DNA of 64,000 nucleotides from Dyadobacter diqingensis (GCF_024220585.1 NZ_JAMXKF010000014.1:100266-164265); one strand, 5' to 3'; numbered from the stretch's first letter, positions 1 to 7,824 are shown. Notes: generated from the sequence alone by a model not told the origin. Made by a program: numbers and translations.

Positions 1-98
1 AAGCAGAAAGCCAGGAAAAGCTGTATCACAGCCGGGATGCCGCGGAAGGTATCTCATCTTTTTTACAAAAGAAACGACCTGATTATCAAGGCAACTAA
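1..98 (+). CDS. Enoyl-CoA hydratase/isomerase family protein, C-terminal fragment
   Basis: The first complete codon of the open frame is at position 3 and the stop codon is at 96-98, so only the last 31 residues are inside the window. They end in EGISSFLQKKRPDYQGN. This resembles the usual C-terminus of crotonase-superfamily enzymes (enoyl-CoA hydratase), in which a phrase like EG..AFLEKRKP.F closes the protein. The family hydrates or isomerises acyl-CoA thioesters in the cytoplasm. The exact member cannot be told from so short a tail. The other two forward frames give sequence without family resemblance. Confidence 0.6.
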   Translation, partial: AESQEKLYHSRDAAEGISSFLQKKRPDYQGN

Positions 99-137
99 TA
101 AATAATTTGAAAAATATTAAAATTTTTCCCTCTTTTA

Positions 138-169
138 CTTGCATACAAAAAATCCATCATCTACCTTTG
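138..169 (+). promoter_or_regulatory. Bacteroidota-type promoter for tRNA-Arg
   Basis: TACCTTTG at 162-169 matches the Bacteroidota -7 box TAnnTTTG. CTTG at 138-141, with a 20-nt spacer, serves as the -33 box. Transcription would start near 175, a few bases before tRNA-Arg at 188. The spacer is one base longer than the ideal 19. Confidence 0.55.
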
Positions 170-187
170 CAGTCCAATTCAAGGAAT

Positions 188-261
188 GGATTTGTAGCTC
201 AATTGGATAGAGCATCTCACTACGGATGAGAAGGTTTGGGGTTCGAATCCCTACAAGTCCA
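188..261 (+). tRNA. tRNA-Arg(ACG)
   Basis: A full cloverleaf can be folded. Acceptor strand GGATTTG (188-194) pairs with CAAGTCC (254-260). The anticodon loop CTACGGA carries ACG, and the T-loop is TTCGAAT. The discriminator is A261 and CCA is not encoded. A rho-independent terminator follows directly. Confidence 0.95.
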
Positions 262-263
262 CA

Positions 264-296
264 AAAAAGCACTTATCAAACCGATAAGTGCTTTTT
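264..296 (+). terminator. Rho-independent terminator after tRNA-Arg
   Basis: The arms AAAAGCACTTATC and GATAAGTGCTTTT flank a 5-nt loop and end in a T-run. The hairpin separates tRNA-Arg from tRNA-Pro. Confidence 0.85.
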
Positions 297-319
297 ACTG
301 AAAAGAAAAATTCTTGATT

Positions 320-394
<75 letters not shown>

Positions 395-449
395 AAAAAT
401 GAAGCACTTAATTTTCTCAGAATAAAAAAATTAAGGCTAATGAGAAAAC

Positions 450-496
450 AAAAAGAGGTTAATCAAGAAATTTGATTGACCTCTTTTTGTTTTTTT
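450..496 (+). terminator. Rho-independent terminator after tRNA-Pro
   Basis: AAAAGAGGTtAATCAA and TTGATTgACCTCTTTT form a long near-perfect stem followed by TTGTTTTTTT. It closes the tRNA unit before the accessory patch. Confidence 0.85.
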
Positions 497-972
497 ATCA
501 TTCGAAAATCCTCCCACATCCCATTATCTTCCCCCTCAGATAATGTCTTAATTTCTTACTCGCATTTGTTACTAACAACAGTTAATTAGTATTGTCAGCC
601 AAGGATAGCAAAAAAATCTTAGAACCGCTCTTTAGTTGTTTTTTTATTCAATTGACCGTTGTGATCGTGACGGGAATATATAACACATTTATATAAAACA
701 ACTTACCTTATTTATTTCAGTTAAGGTATCAAATTGGCATCAGATGTGTTACATTTAAATCTTTTTATCTATTAATCCGTTATGTGATTGAGAGTCGATT
801 TATTAAACTAAAATCAGATATTTTAATCGGTGGTTATTGAAATAACTTATAAATATATAGATTCAATAGCAACATTTAATCCCCCCATTAAATGTCCCTT
901 AAAAAAATAAATAATATTTATAAGTAGATAAATATTAGTTTTATCTCTGCTACATAAAACACTTTCAAAATT
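497..972. other. AT-rich, dyad-rich leader upstream of the Panacea-like gene
   Basis: There is no credible gene in about 475 bases. The stretch is clearly AT-richer than the flanking core genome and carries several inverted repeats. TAACACAT (681-688) and ATGTGTTA (744-751) enclose TACCTTA (704-710) and TAAGGTA (722-728), both centred on 716. TATTGAA (835-841) is mirrored by TTCAATA (862-868). ACATTTAAT (872-880) and ATTAAATGT (887-895) flank a loop of six C. Such dyads could be operators for the antitoxin-like gene at 973 or parts of a structured 5' leader. No clean TTTG-N19-TAnnTTTG promoter was found. Confidence 0.5.
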
Positions 973-1509
973 ATGTTTAAGGTTAAGGCATTTGAGTACC
1001 TCATAGACGGATTTGTCACTTGGTACACAAGAGAGAAGCCTAATTCTGACTATACCTCGGACTTCACCAAGTTGAAGCTAATCAAACTTCTATTTTTTGT
1101 ATCTGCAGTTAACGCAGACACAGACAACGATGGCTTGTTGGATGTGTTTAACAATTTTTATGCCTTACCTTTCGGTCACGTGGAAAGTGACGTTTATGAC
1201 AACCTTGGCCAGAGCGTTAAGTATACTCTCGCGAGAAGTGGAATATCAAGAAATATTGTACCCGAAGGCTACTACGATGAAATTGATCATTTAAAAGCTA
1301 GATTGGACGAATCATTAAAATCCTTAATTTTAAAAAATAGATCTTTGGTTTCTTATTCTGCCTCCGACCTAGTAGAGCTGAGTCATCAGTGGTATTCATG
1401 GAAAAGCACCTTTAGCCTAGCGAGAAGTATCAACAAGTTTTCTTTACCCATTGATCCGCTGATTATAAAGAAAGAAAGTAAGATATATAGACTAAGATAC
1501 CAGTCGTAA
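973..1509 (+). CDS. Panacea (DUF4065)-like protein, probable antitoxin
   Basis: The product has 178 residues, begins at ATG and lacks a signal peptide or membrane segment. A core around residues 28-80 (KLKLIKLLFFVSAV, then NFYALPFGHVESDVYDNL) follows the pattern of the Panacea domain (DUF4065, phage GepA/SocA-like), where KLQKLLYF is followed by a WRYGPV..EVY phrase. The C-terminal SASDLVELSHQWYSW fits the domain's closing L..TH...PW motif. Panacea proteins are known as antitoxins that neutralise unrelated toxins encoded beside them, some of them membrane-acting. The stop codon overlaps the next start by one base (TAATG), so the two genes are very probably translated together. Base composition is low in GC compared with flanking genes, suggesting horizontal acquisition. 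The antitoxin role is inferred; the domain match is by eye. Confidence 0.7.
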   Translation: MFKVKAFEYLIDGFVTWYTREKPNSDYTSDFTKLKLIKLLFFVSAVNADTDNDGLLDVFNNFYALPFGHVESDVYDNLGQSVKYTLARSGISRNIVPEGYYDEIDHLKARLDESLKSLILKNRSLVSYSASDLVELSHQWYSWKSTFSLARSINKFSLPIDPLIIKKESKIYRLRYQS

Positions 1510-3425
1510 TGTATTTAAGTGCTATCCAATCCTCCTTTAGTGATCCATTTTCTTCTGGCTTAGACCCTTTAACCAACAGCCAAAACACTGAAAACAAGAT
1601 CGTTGCAACCACAAACTTACTACTTTCATTCTCGGAGGATTTTTATAAAAATTTAAATCTTTCTTTGATTTCGGGGGAATATATTCGAGAGCCTGAATTT
1701 CTGAATAATTTAGAAAGTACTCTGCAATTGTTTTCCCCAAGTTATTACTTTGATCAATCAGTTACAGATGACGAAAGTGTAAATCAACTCAACAATCTAA
1801 TAATATCAGCATTTAAAATATACAGCTATTCTTTAAGAAATTATAAGCACTTTCATTCGAACGTTACGCGAGACTATAATTCAATTGATACTTCAATTCG
1901 ATTCAATGCAATAAAAAGCATGCGGTTTGACAACATGCCAGCCTCACTGGCATCAGTGGTTGATCAGGCTCACGAATTTCGGACGATTAATATAAAACTC
2001 GCCGAATACGATCATCATATTTCGGCTAGGCCCAACATCTTAAAAGAGCTAGTCTTATTATCTCACAATCTGAAGGAGCGATCTCAAGAAAGTAATATAA
2101 TCTATTCGATACTACTTGATAAATGTGTCTTCCTTTTGCAAAAAATAAGCTATCGTTATAAGCAAAGCGAACAAAATTTTTTATACGCAATTGACTTTGT
2201 CGAAAGAGAATTGAATGATGAAAATCTTGATCAATACTTTTTCCAAGATTTTAGCGTAATTACGAAATTACATTATGATGTGGATAACGGTGTTTCATCA
2301 AGGGATTTTACAAGCACCTTAAATACAGCGCTTAGGAACTACCAAAATAATCAAAACCTAACTTATGAGAACTTTCATTGTATTGTAAAAAAGTACAAGA
2401 TCCTTAATGTTAGTGAAAGTAAACTTATCGAAATTTCGGACAAGTTCACATCTCATTTTTCTTTCCAAAGTGAAGAAATAAATGATTTTGACAAAAGGGC
2501 TTATGAGATTACTAAAAATTACATATTCAATAATAGATTTTCAGTCCTAACGAATATCGATCACATACCTTTCAGTGAATTATTGAAAGAAATCAATAAC
2601 ATAGATTTTTTACAGCAGGAAACGAAAGTTTTTAACTATTTCCCGTATTTAAAAATTTGTCAACACCTAACTAAACAATTAGATTCACTTCTTGAGCCCG
2701 GCAGACAATCTAAGTATGATGAGAATTTCGAAAAAATAATTTACTATTTTAAATATCTCAGACAATTTCAGGAAATACTTAAGAAAAACTTTGATTGGTG
2801 TAAGGATCGTAATTTCTCTCCTTATCAAATGCCAATATCTGAATGTACAAGAACGGTTGAGCGTGATGAACATCAAGTGCAGGTATTTTTAGCTTCTTCG
2901 ATTGTTTTACCTATTGATTACGAACGTGTTCAAAAAGATGTGGCAACTGTAACTTCTGATTATATTAAATTAGAGACAATTTCAAAGGTTCAAAGCAGTA
3001 TCTTAGTTGACATTAAAAAAATTCAAGATATCAAGGAAACGATTGAGAAGACAGATAAAAAACATATTGAGATTTTAAGTGTTTTTGCAGCAATTGTGCT
3101 TTTTGTTTCGTCAAATATTCAAGTGTTTAACAAAACAGAAACTATTGAAGATGCATTAAGATTTATGTTAATTTTCGCCTATGTTATGATCCTTTTTATT
3201 ATCATAATCTGGATGATTACTCGGGAAAGTTCATTTGCAATAAAAAAAATTCCATGGATTCACTGGATTTTAATAGCTGGATTGGCCATTTCTACTATCT
3301 ATGCATTGGTTATTTCTACGCCAACTATTAACAGTAAGGCTATAAACTCGCGAGTAGATTCACTAGTTAATGTAAGATTAAAAAATAAAGAGGTACTAAT
3401 TAAAAAACACTCTCAAGTAAAATAG
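1509..3425 (+). CDS. Large three-helix membrane protein, putative toxin/effector partner of the Panacea-like protein
   Basis: The product has 638 residues and starts at an ATG that shares its A with the upstream stop codon. I recognise no known family. About the first 510 residues look soluble, mostly helical and rich in Asn, Ile, Lys and Ser. A charged, coiled-coil-like stretch at about 490-518 (KKIQDIKETIEKTDKKHIE) leads into three hydrophobic helices at about 521-541, 553-571 and 583-602. A basic tail of about 35 residues ends the protein. A soluble sensor-like N-terminus with a C-terminal membrane bundle is typical of membrane-perturbing effectors in abortive-infection systems. With the overlapping Panacea-like gene, this suggests a toxin-antitoxin or defence pair. 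No nuclease, nucleotidyltransferase or ATPase motif was seen. The function is inferred from context only. Confidence 0.55.
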   Translation: MYLSAIQSSFSDPFSSGLDPLTNSQNTENKIVATTNLLLSFSEDFYKNLNLSLISGEYIREPEFLNNLESTLQLFSPSYYFDQSVTDDESVNQLNNLIISAFKIYSYSLRNYKHFHSNVTRDYNSIDTSIRFNAIKSMRFDNMPASLASVVDQAHEFRTINIKLAEYDHHISARPNILKELVLLSHNLKERSQESNIIYSILLDKCVFLLQKISYRYKQSEQNFLYAIDFVERELNDENLDQYFFQDFSVITKLHYDVDNGVSSRDFTSTLNTALRNYQNNQNLTYENFHCIVKKYKILNVSESKLIEISDKFTSHFSFQSEEINDFDKRAYEITKNYIFNNRFSVLTNIDHIPFSELLKEINNIDFLQQETKVFNYFPYLKICQHLTKQLDSLLEPGRQSKYDENFEKIIYYFKYLRQFQEILKKNFDWCKDRNFSPYQMPISECTRTVERDEHQVQVFLASSIVLPIDYERVQKDVATVTSDYIKLETISKVQSSILVDIKKIQDIKETIEKTDKKHIEILSVFAAIVLFVSSNIQVFNKTETIEDALRFMLIFAYVMILFIIIIWMITRESSFAIKKIPWIHWILIAGLAISTIYALVISTPTINSKAINSRVDSLVNVRLKNKEVLIKKHSQVK

Positions 3426-3503
3426 GTAGGCTTCAGATTAAGTCTCAACTAATACAGAAAACATGGATTGACTCCCAAAGCTAAGTTTTAATAGTTATCT
3501 GCT

Positions 3504-3677
3504 TCAGTTCTCCATCCTGATCACGATACCATTCCGTTTTGTGAAGGAAATACTACTTTTAACCTCGCGATCCGGATCTTCCATTTGATTCTTTTTCTTA
3601 AGTAACTTTTTGTAAGCCCCAAAATATGGATGATACCCGTATTCTTCTTCATTCAAATTCCCAAACGCGTTGTGCGA
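3504..3677 (-). pseudogene. Gene relic: open frame of 57 codons without a start codon
   Basis: On the minus strand a frame opens right after a TAA and runs to a TGA at 3504-3506. It encodes a natural-looking, hydrophilic C-terminus: HNAFGNLNEEEYGYHPYFG, then AYKKLLKKKNQ, ending KRNGIVIRMEN. No ATG, GTG or TTG lies at its head; the first Met is 32 codons in. The composition resembles a real coding tail rather than noise. It is probably the 3' remnant of a deleted gene at the edge of the accessory patch. The family is not recognised. Confidence 0.35.
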
Positions 3678-3789
3678 TTAAAAAAATTGACTTAATAATT
3701 GTCGAAATGTAAACCGGCTCGTTTTTCATAAATAGTGCACTTTGCGTCTTACAAATGACCATCATCACAGTGCTTTTTGCTTGAAAGCA

Positions 3790-5769
3790 TTACCGTATCA
3801 ACAAAACCGTCCCCTTACCGGTAATCCGCTCGCCATCCTCAGTTACTGCTTCAAGTTTCCAGACATAGGTCCCGCTTGCTGCTTCAATCCCTTTTATCCG
3901 GCCATCCCAACCTTCGCTCAGCTGACTGCCAAAATATACGACTTCGCCCCAACGGTTGTAAACGTTCAGATATTTCAGGGAAGATATTCCTTTCGCAACG
4001 GGCAGAAGTATTTCATTCTTACCGTCTCCGTTGGGCGTAAACACGTCGGGCAGTACGATCCAGGCGGGCGGAATGACTGTTAAATTTACTTTTCCCTGCC
4101 CTTTGCAGCCTTGTGGGGTACTTAACTCCACGGTATAAGCCTGACTACTCTTTAATGTTGCCCGGGGATTTGCCACGGCCGGATCATCCAGACCGGTCGC
4201 TGGAAGCCAACTATATTTTACACCTGATATCCCGTTTAGCTGAGCCGAAGAAGCAAAAAGCTGATAGGGTTTGTCATAAGGGATCAAGGCATCCGGTGAA
4301 ACTGAAACCTCAATGGCCGGGATAACCGTAACCAAAACGGTGTCCTGCCGGGAACAGTTACCTTTTACCGCCTTCACAATGTATTCCATGGTCTGTACCG
4401 GTGACGCAAACGGGTCTTTCGCCGATGGATTATCGAGGCCATCGGCCGGTGCCCAGCTATAATCTGTAACATTGCCGGTTGTCAGTAACTGCACTTTTTG
4501 TCCCAGGCAAATGATCGTGTCTGCAAGGGTTCTCAGCTGAATTGCACCAGTAGAGGGCACATCCACCGAAGTTTCCTTGATACAACCATTGGCATCTTTT
4601 ACAAAAATCCTGAAACTACCCGAAGCGACTTTAAACGTACCTGACGCCTGAAACTTGACCGAGTCCAGCGAATATTGAAATGGTGATGTACCGTTGGAAG
4701 CATTTATTACCAGGTCAGCCCCGATCTGGCATTCATCCTGCTTTACGGATACCGATACATCCGGAAAAGTTACCGTCGTCTTTTTAATATTGATGATCGC
4801 ATTGCCGCAGGTTTCATTAATGATCCTAAGACTTACACTTTTTGTTCCCGTTGTAGTCCATCGCAGCGCATAAGGCCCCCTTCCGCTACCATTGAGGATG
4901 GTTGCTCCATCGAAATCCCATTCAAAAGTGTAACCTGATCCCGCAGGCAAAACACCGGTATACGCTACTTTGATATTCCCGTTGCCACAGGAAGGATTGG
5001 GATTGATCAGAAAGTCGGCCGTGACGTTGATACTGGAAACCGCACAGATATCCTGATAGGTTTTAGACACTGCTGACTGGTCGGAAAAATAGTTGGCGAA
5101 CGACAAATAGGCAAAATTAGCCTCGCCCGACTCACAGGTCACCTGCCCATCGTCCCTGTAAACGTAAACCGGTGTCCCCGTCTTCCCTACATACCGCTTA
5201 TCAGCGTCATTGTAAGTAACAAAAAGCGTATTATTAACGTACACATCCATCTTTCCGCTTTGTCCGTTACGTGTGAACGTCAGTAAATAATACGTGTTTG
5301 CGTTAAAAAAAGGACATGGTCCTGCCCCGCCGCCCGGATAAAAATCAAGGCAACGGTCGGGAGAACCTGCAAGGTCCTTAAAATAAATTCCCTGGTCCGA
5401 CTGCCCGTTTGAAAAATCAATGATACGGGTCCTGATCTTACCCCAGCTTACATTTTTCACATACATCTGGATCGTATAAGTATCGGTAATCGTCCCCTCA
5501 TTGTTGGCATACATCAACCCGCCATGCAGATTATTGTGGTATAACTTTCGCTGCAAACCACAGGACAAAACATCCTCTGTGAAATTGCCGGCATTACCCG
5601 CAACGGCACAACTACCCGGCGCATTCACAGCGACCAGATCAGGCCCGCAGGTTGGCTGAGCTACCTCGAGGTTATTATCAAAACGATATACGTGTGCAAC
5701 GGTCTGTGCCCGGGAATTGGTGATCAGCAGGAAGAAGGTTATTACTTGTAAAAATCCCAGCTTCATCAT
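3790..5769 (-). CDS. Secreted PKD-type protein with type IX secretion (CHU_C / gliding-associated) C-terminal domain
   Basis: The product has 659 residues. A signal peptide (residues 1-21, ending SRAQ) exports it through the inner membrane. Residues about 25-245 resemble a LamG/concanavalin-like domain. The middle holds PKD/Ig-like repeats, with WAPADGLDNPSAKDPFASP and YSWLPATGLDDPAVANPRA as two related copies. The last 85 residues are the type B sorting domain of the type IX secretion system: VFTPNGDGKNE, then YNRWGEVVY and W.G. The protein is therefore expected outside the cell, possibly as an adhesin or glycan binder. It has no enzymatic motif that I can see. It is transcribed alone; two ATG codons are adjacent (5769 and 5766) and the first was taken. 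Confidence 0.85.
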   Translation of the reverse strand: MMKLGFLQVITFFLLITNSRAQTVAHVYRFDNNLEVAQPTCGPDLVAVNAPGSCAVAGNAGNFTEDVLSCGLQRKLYHNNLHGGLMYANNEGTITDTYTIQMYVKNVSWGKIRTRIIDFSNGQSDQGIYFKDLAGSPDRCLDFYPGGGAGPCPFFNANTYYLLTFTRNGQSGKMDVYVNNTLFVTYNDADKRYVGKTGTPVYVYRDDGQVTCESGEANFAYLSFANYFSDQSAVSKTYQDICAVSSINVTADFLINPNPSCGNGNIKVAYTGVLPAGSGYTFEWDFDGATILNGSGRGPYALRWTTTGTKSVSLRIINETCGNAIINIKKTTVTFPDVSVSVKQDECQIGADLVINASNGTSPFQYSLDSVKFQASGTFKVASGSFRIFVKDANGCIKETSVDVPSTGAIQLRTLADTIICLGQKVQLLTTGNVTDYSWAPADGLDNPSAKDPFASPVQTMEYIVKAVKGNCSRQDTVLVTVIPAIEVSVSPDALIPYDKPYQLFASSAQLNGISGVKYSWLPATGLDDPAVANPRATLKSSQAYTVELSTPQGCKGQGKVNLTVIPPAWIVLPDVFTPNGDGKNEILLPVAKGISSLKYLNVYNRWGEVVYFGSQLSEGWDGRIKGIEAASGTYVWKLEAVTEDGERITGKGTVLLIR

Positions 5770-6035
5770 GAGGGCACAAAGAGTCTGATTACAACTAACG
5801 CGAGTAAAGCACCGAAATATTCTTTCGAACTATTTCTACTTTTAAATTTACGAGGAAACCTTACATTTCAATCTTAAGTGCAGAAGAAATTATTTAATGC
5901 AGCGTGGTAATTCCGGGACTTCCTGTGCAGGAAAGGATTTTATACAGAGTAAGGGAGAATATCCGGCAAAAAAATGAAATTCAAAGTGTAAGGCAGCGAT
6001 CAAAAATGACCCCTCACACTTTGAAAAATACCGGT

Positions 6036-6440
6036 TTAATTGAATTCGCGATCCGCGATGGCCCGGACAGCCCGTTTCAGAATCTCGTCATCGTCGGTGA
6101 TTCTTTTAACCATTTTCGCAGCTTCAAAATAAACACTCATCGGATATTGCCCCACGAAATCCTTATCCATTTCCACCATCGGCACTTTCAGCCTGGCATG
6201 TTTGATACTTTCGAGGTGTTCGATGGAGACATAACTTAACTCTGGCGTACCCTGTCCAAGGTCGCACAGACCGTAAGCAATATTATTAACGGAATCAAGC
6301 TCTGATAATAACCAGATCGCTTTACCGTATTGAGAATGTAATTTAACTACCGGGGCATGATCTTTCCCAAGTTCATTTTGAACTTCGAAAGCATTCTGGA
6401 TCATGATCGCTCTGAAATCTTCTGTAATCATTTTTGACAT
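6036..6440 (-). CDS. DUF2958 domain-containing protein
   Basis: The product has 134 residues starting at the ATG at 6440; the longer frame to 6527 begins with TTG and adds an unlikely hydrophobic head. Residues about 40-75 read VVKLHSQYGKAIWLLSELD followed by IAYGLCDLGQGTPELSYVS. This is the core of DUF2958, where the usual text is ATWLLTELDP..ADIAFGLCDLGLGFPELGYVS. DUF2958 proteins are small, often linked to mobile elements and toxin-antitoxin regions, and have no established biochemical role. The C-terminal 40 residues are charged and extend beyond the usual domain. A short basic ORF lies 95 bases upstream on the same strand. Confidence 0.7.
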   Translation of the reverse strand: MSKMITEDFRAIMIQNAFEVQNELGKDHAPVVKLHSQYGKAIWLLSELDSVNNIAYGLCDLGQGTPELSYVSIEHLESIKHARLKVPMVEMDKDFVGQYPMSVYFEAAKMVKRITDDDEILKRAVRAIADREFN

Positions 6441-6535
6441 GATCCAAAGATAGTAGCTATATGAATATTTGACAATTAATAGCGGGACTAATGCACGTGT
6501 TGCCCACAAATGACTGCTTCCAGCCAACCGCGCTC

Positions 6536-6652
6536 CTACGACAAAATGTTGATCGGATGGTACTGAATTATTTCATCGCTGAAACGATCGGAGTTTCTGA
6601 TCCACCACGCGACCAGCTTTTTATAAGCCTTTTTTCGCTGTCTTTTTTTCAT
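6536..6652 (-). CDS. Small basic protein of 38 residues, hypothetical
   Basis: An ATG at 6652 opens a frame of 38 codons ending in TAG (6536-6538). The sequence starts MKKRQRKKAYKKLVAWWIRN and is strongly basic with two adjacent tryptophans. AGAGGAC lies a few bases before the ATG, an unusually good Shine-Dalgarno sequence for this genome and the main support for translation. It precedes the DUF2958 gene on the same strand and might be co-transcribed with it. I do not recognise a family. It may encode a nucleic-acid-binding or membrane-active peptide, but this is a guess. Confidence 0.45.
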   Translation of the reverse strand: MKKRQRKKAYKKLVAWWIRNSDRFSDEIIQYHPINILS

Positions 6653-6833
6653 TTGTCCTCTGGTTAAGTGTGTGTTATGCAAAATAAATACTCAGCAATA
6701 AGACTTTTTCAACGCCAGTCGGTCACAAACAAAATAATAATATTATAATATCAAAAAATACAAAAAAATATTATTCTTAAAACGCATAAAAAACTCGGAT
6801 ATTCAGCCCTTAATCATCTGATTTTCTGCACAA

Positions 6834-6901
6834 AAAAATTCCTGAATTGATATCGATCCGCTTCACACAACGAAGCCGGAAATATCAATTCAGGAATTTT
6901 T
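6834..6901 (-). terminator. Long inverted repeat, terminator of the TetR gene
   Basis: The perfect 20-bp arms AAAAATTCCTGAATTGATAT (6834-6853) and its complement (6882-6901) flank a 28-nt loop. A T-run ends each direction. It sits 30 bases after the TetR stop codon and could act bidirectionally, also ending any read-through from the other side. Confidence 0.8.
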
Positions 6902-6930
6902 GTTCCGTATTAATTCAAATAAAAAAGAAA

Positions 6931-7506
6931 CTAGTGCTTAATCATCCCAATCAGAAACTGGGCCAGCTTTTCAACCTGTTTCTTGTCCCGTGACAAAATG
7001 TATGTCTGCCACAGCCCTGTAAAATTCGCTGCGATAAACTCCGCCAGCAACCTTGGATCCTTATCGGATGAAATTTCTCCAACCTTTTTTGCATCCGTTA
7101 AGAGCTGCTCAAAAAAGTTGACGATATCCTTCCAGTTGTTATTAATGATGGAATGAACACTCTGGTCAACCGTTGCAAGCTCAAACGTGGAGTTAACCGC
7201 CATACAGCATTTACCCGTATTGACAGTCGCTTCCACAACACTGAGGATCATATTTTCCACCTTTTCCATGGGTGAAGTTCCCAGTGCCGCTTCTTTATGC
7301 TCTCTTAATTTTTCCGCAGCGTAGTTTCCCAAGCACTGCAGATAAAGACTATGCTTATCGCCATAAGTATCGTATATACTACCCCGATTCAGTCCCATGG
7401 TCTGTACGAGGTCCTCCATGGAAGTCGCATTGTAACCTTTTTCCCAAAAAAGATCACGCGCTTTTTCCATCCTTTCTTCCGGATCAAACTCTTTTTTACG
7501 TGCCAT
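6931..7506 (-). CDS. TetR/AcrR family transcriptional regulator
   Basis: The product has 191 residues. The N-terminal helix-turn-helix (about residues 8-55) reads ARDLFWEKGYNATSMEDLVQ, then LNRGSIYDTYGDKHSLYLQCL, the classic TetR signature. The remaining 135 residues form the ligand-binding and dimerisation domain, with no recognisable ligand. TetR proteins repress by binding a dyad and leave DNA when the ligand binds. The gene has a perfect promoter with an embedded dyad directly upstream, so it is probably autorepressed. No divergent target gene is adjacent: the next gene upstream is the GH92 enzyme on the same strand, which ends at 7825 and has its own terminator. Its other targets are unknown. 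Confidence 0.92.
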   Translation of the reverse strand: MARKKEFDPEERMEKARDLFWEKGYNATSMEDLVQTMGLNRGSIYDTYGDKHSLYLQCLGNYAAEKLREHKEAALGTSPMEKVENMILSVVEATVNTGKCCMAVNSTFELATVDQSVHSIINNNWKDIVNFFEQLLTDAKKVGEISSDKDPRLLAEFIAANFTGLWQTYILSRDKKQVEKLAQFLIGMIKH

Positions 7507-7510
7507 ACTG

Positions 7511-7541
7511 CAAATTTACTATTTAGAACGTTTGTTCCAAA
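7511..7541 (-). promoter_or_regulatory. Consensus Bacteroidota promoter of the TetR gene
   Basis: On the plus strand CAAATTTA (7511-7518), 19 bases and CAAA (7538-7541) give TTTG-N19-TAAATTTG on the minus strand. This is an exact match to the Bacteroidota consensus. The start of transcription would fall at or within a base or two of the ATG (7506), so the mRNA may be leaderless. Confidence 0.75.
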
Positions 7542-7542
7542 A
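7522..7542. promoter_or_regulatory. TetR operator dyad within the promoter spacer
   Basis: GAAC-GTTT-GTTC (7526-7537) is a perfect inverted repeat, extended by T/A bases on both sides. It lies between the -33 and -7 boxes, where a bound repressor would exclude RNA polymerase. It is the natural candidate for autoregulation by the TetR protein. Confidence 0.65.
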
Positions 7543-7667
7543 TATTTCACGATTAAATCTCCATTAGGCAACAATAGTTATTCATGATTAGTGCAAATCA
7601 CCGGCTTTTTAAAACTATCCTCAGGTATAGTGACTTATAGCTTAACCTGGTTACTTAAAATCCAAAA

Positions 7668-7705
7668 GAAAATCCGGCATCAGTGTAAGTGATGCCGGAT
7701 TTTTG
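7668..7705 (-). terminator. Terminator after the GH92 gene
   Basis: AAATCCGGCATCA and TGATGCCGGATTT pair around a 7-nt loop and are followed by T-runs in both directions. It lies about 120 bases after the GH92 stop codon and before the TetR promoter. Confidence 0.8.
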
Positions 7706-7824
7706 TGTTTTCCAAAAAGTGGATTTACAGATAAAAGTCAGGGGTAGGAATAGTTTGTATTTTAAAATTCATGGCTAACGATAAGAGCCGGTTTAGGGGA
7801 AAAGGTTTAATGGCTGTCAAAAAT

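Noticed and set aside
497..972. Retron-type or other reverse-transcribed RNA in the leader before 973
   Set aside because: No reverse transcriptase gene is nearby and the folded elements are simple dyads, so a regulatory leader is the safer reading.
5904..6239. Plus-strand ORF overlapping the DUF2958 gene
   Set aside because: The minus-strand frame has a clear DUF2958 signature; this frame has none.
6441..6527. N-terminal extension of the DUF2958 protein
   Set aside because: It begins with TTG and adds a hydrophobic head absent from the family; the ATG at 6440 is better.
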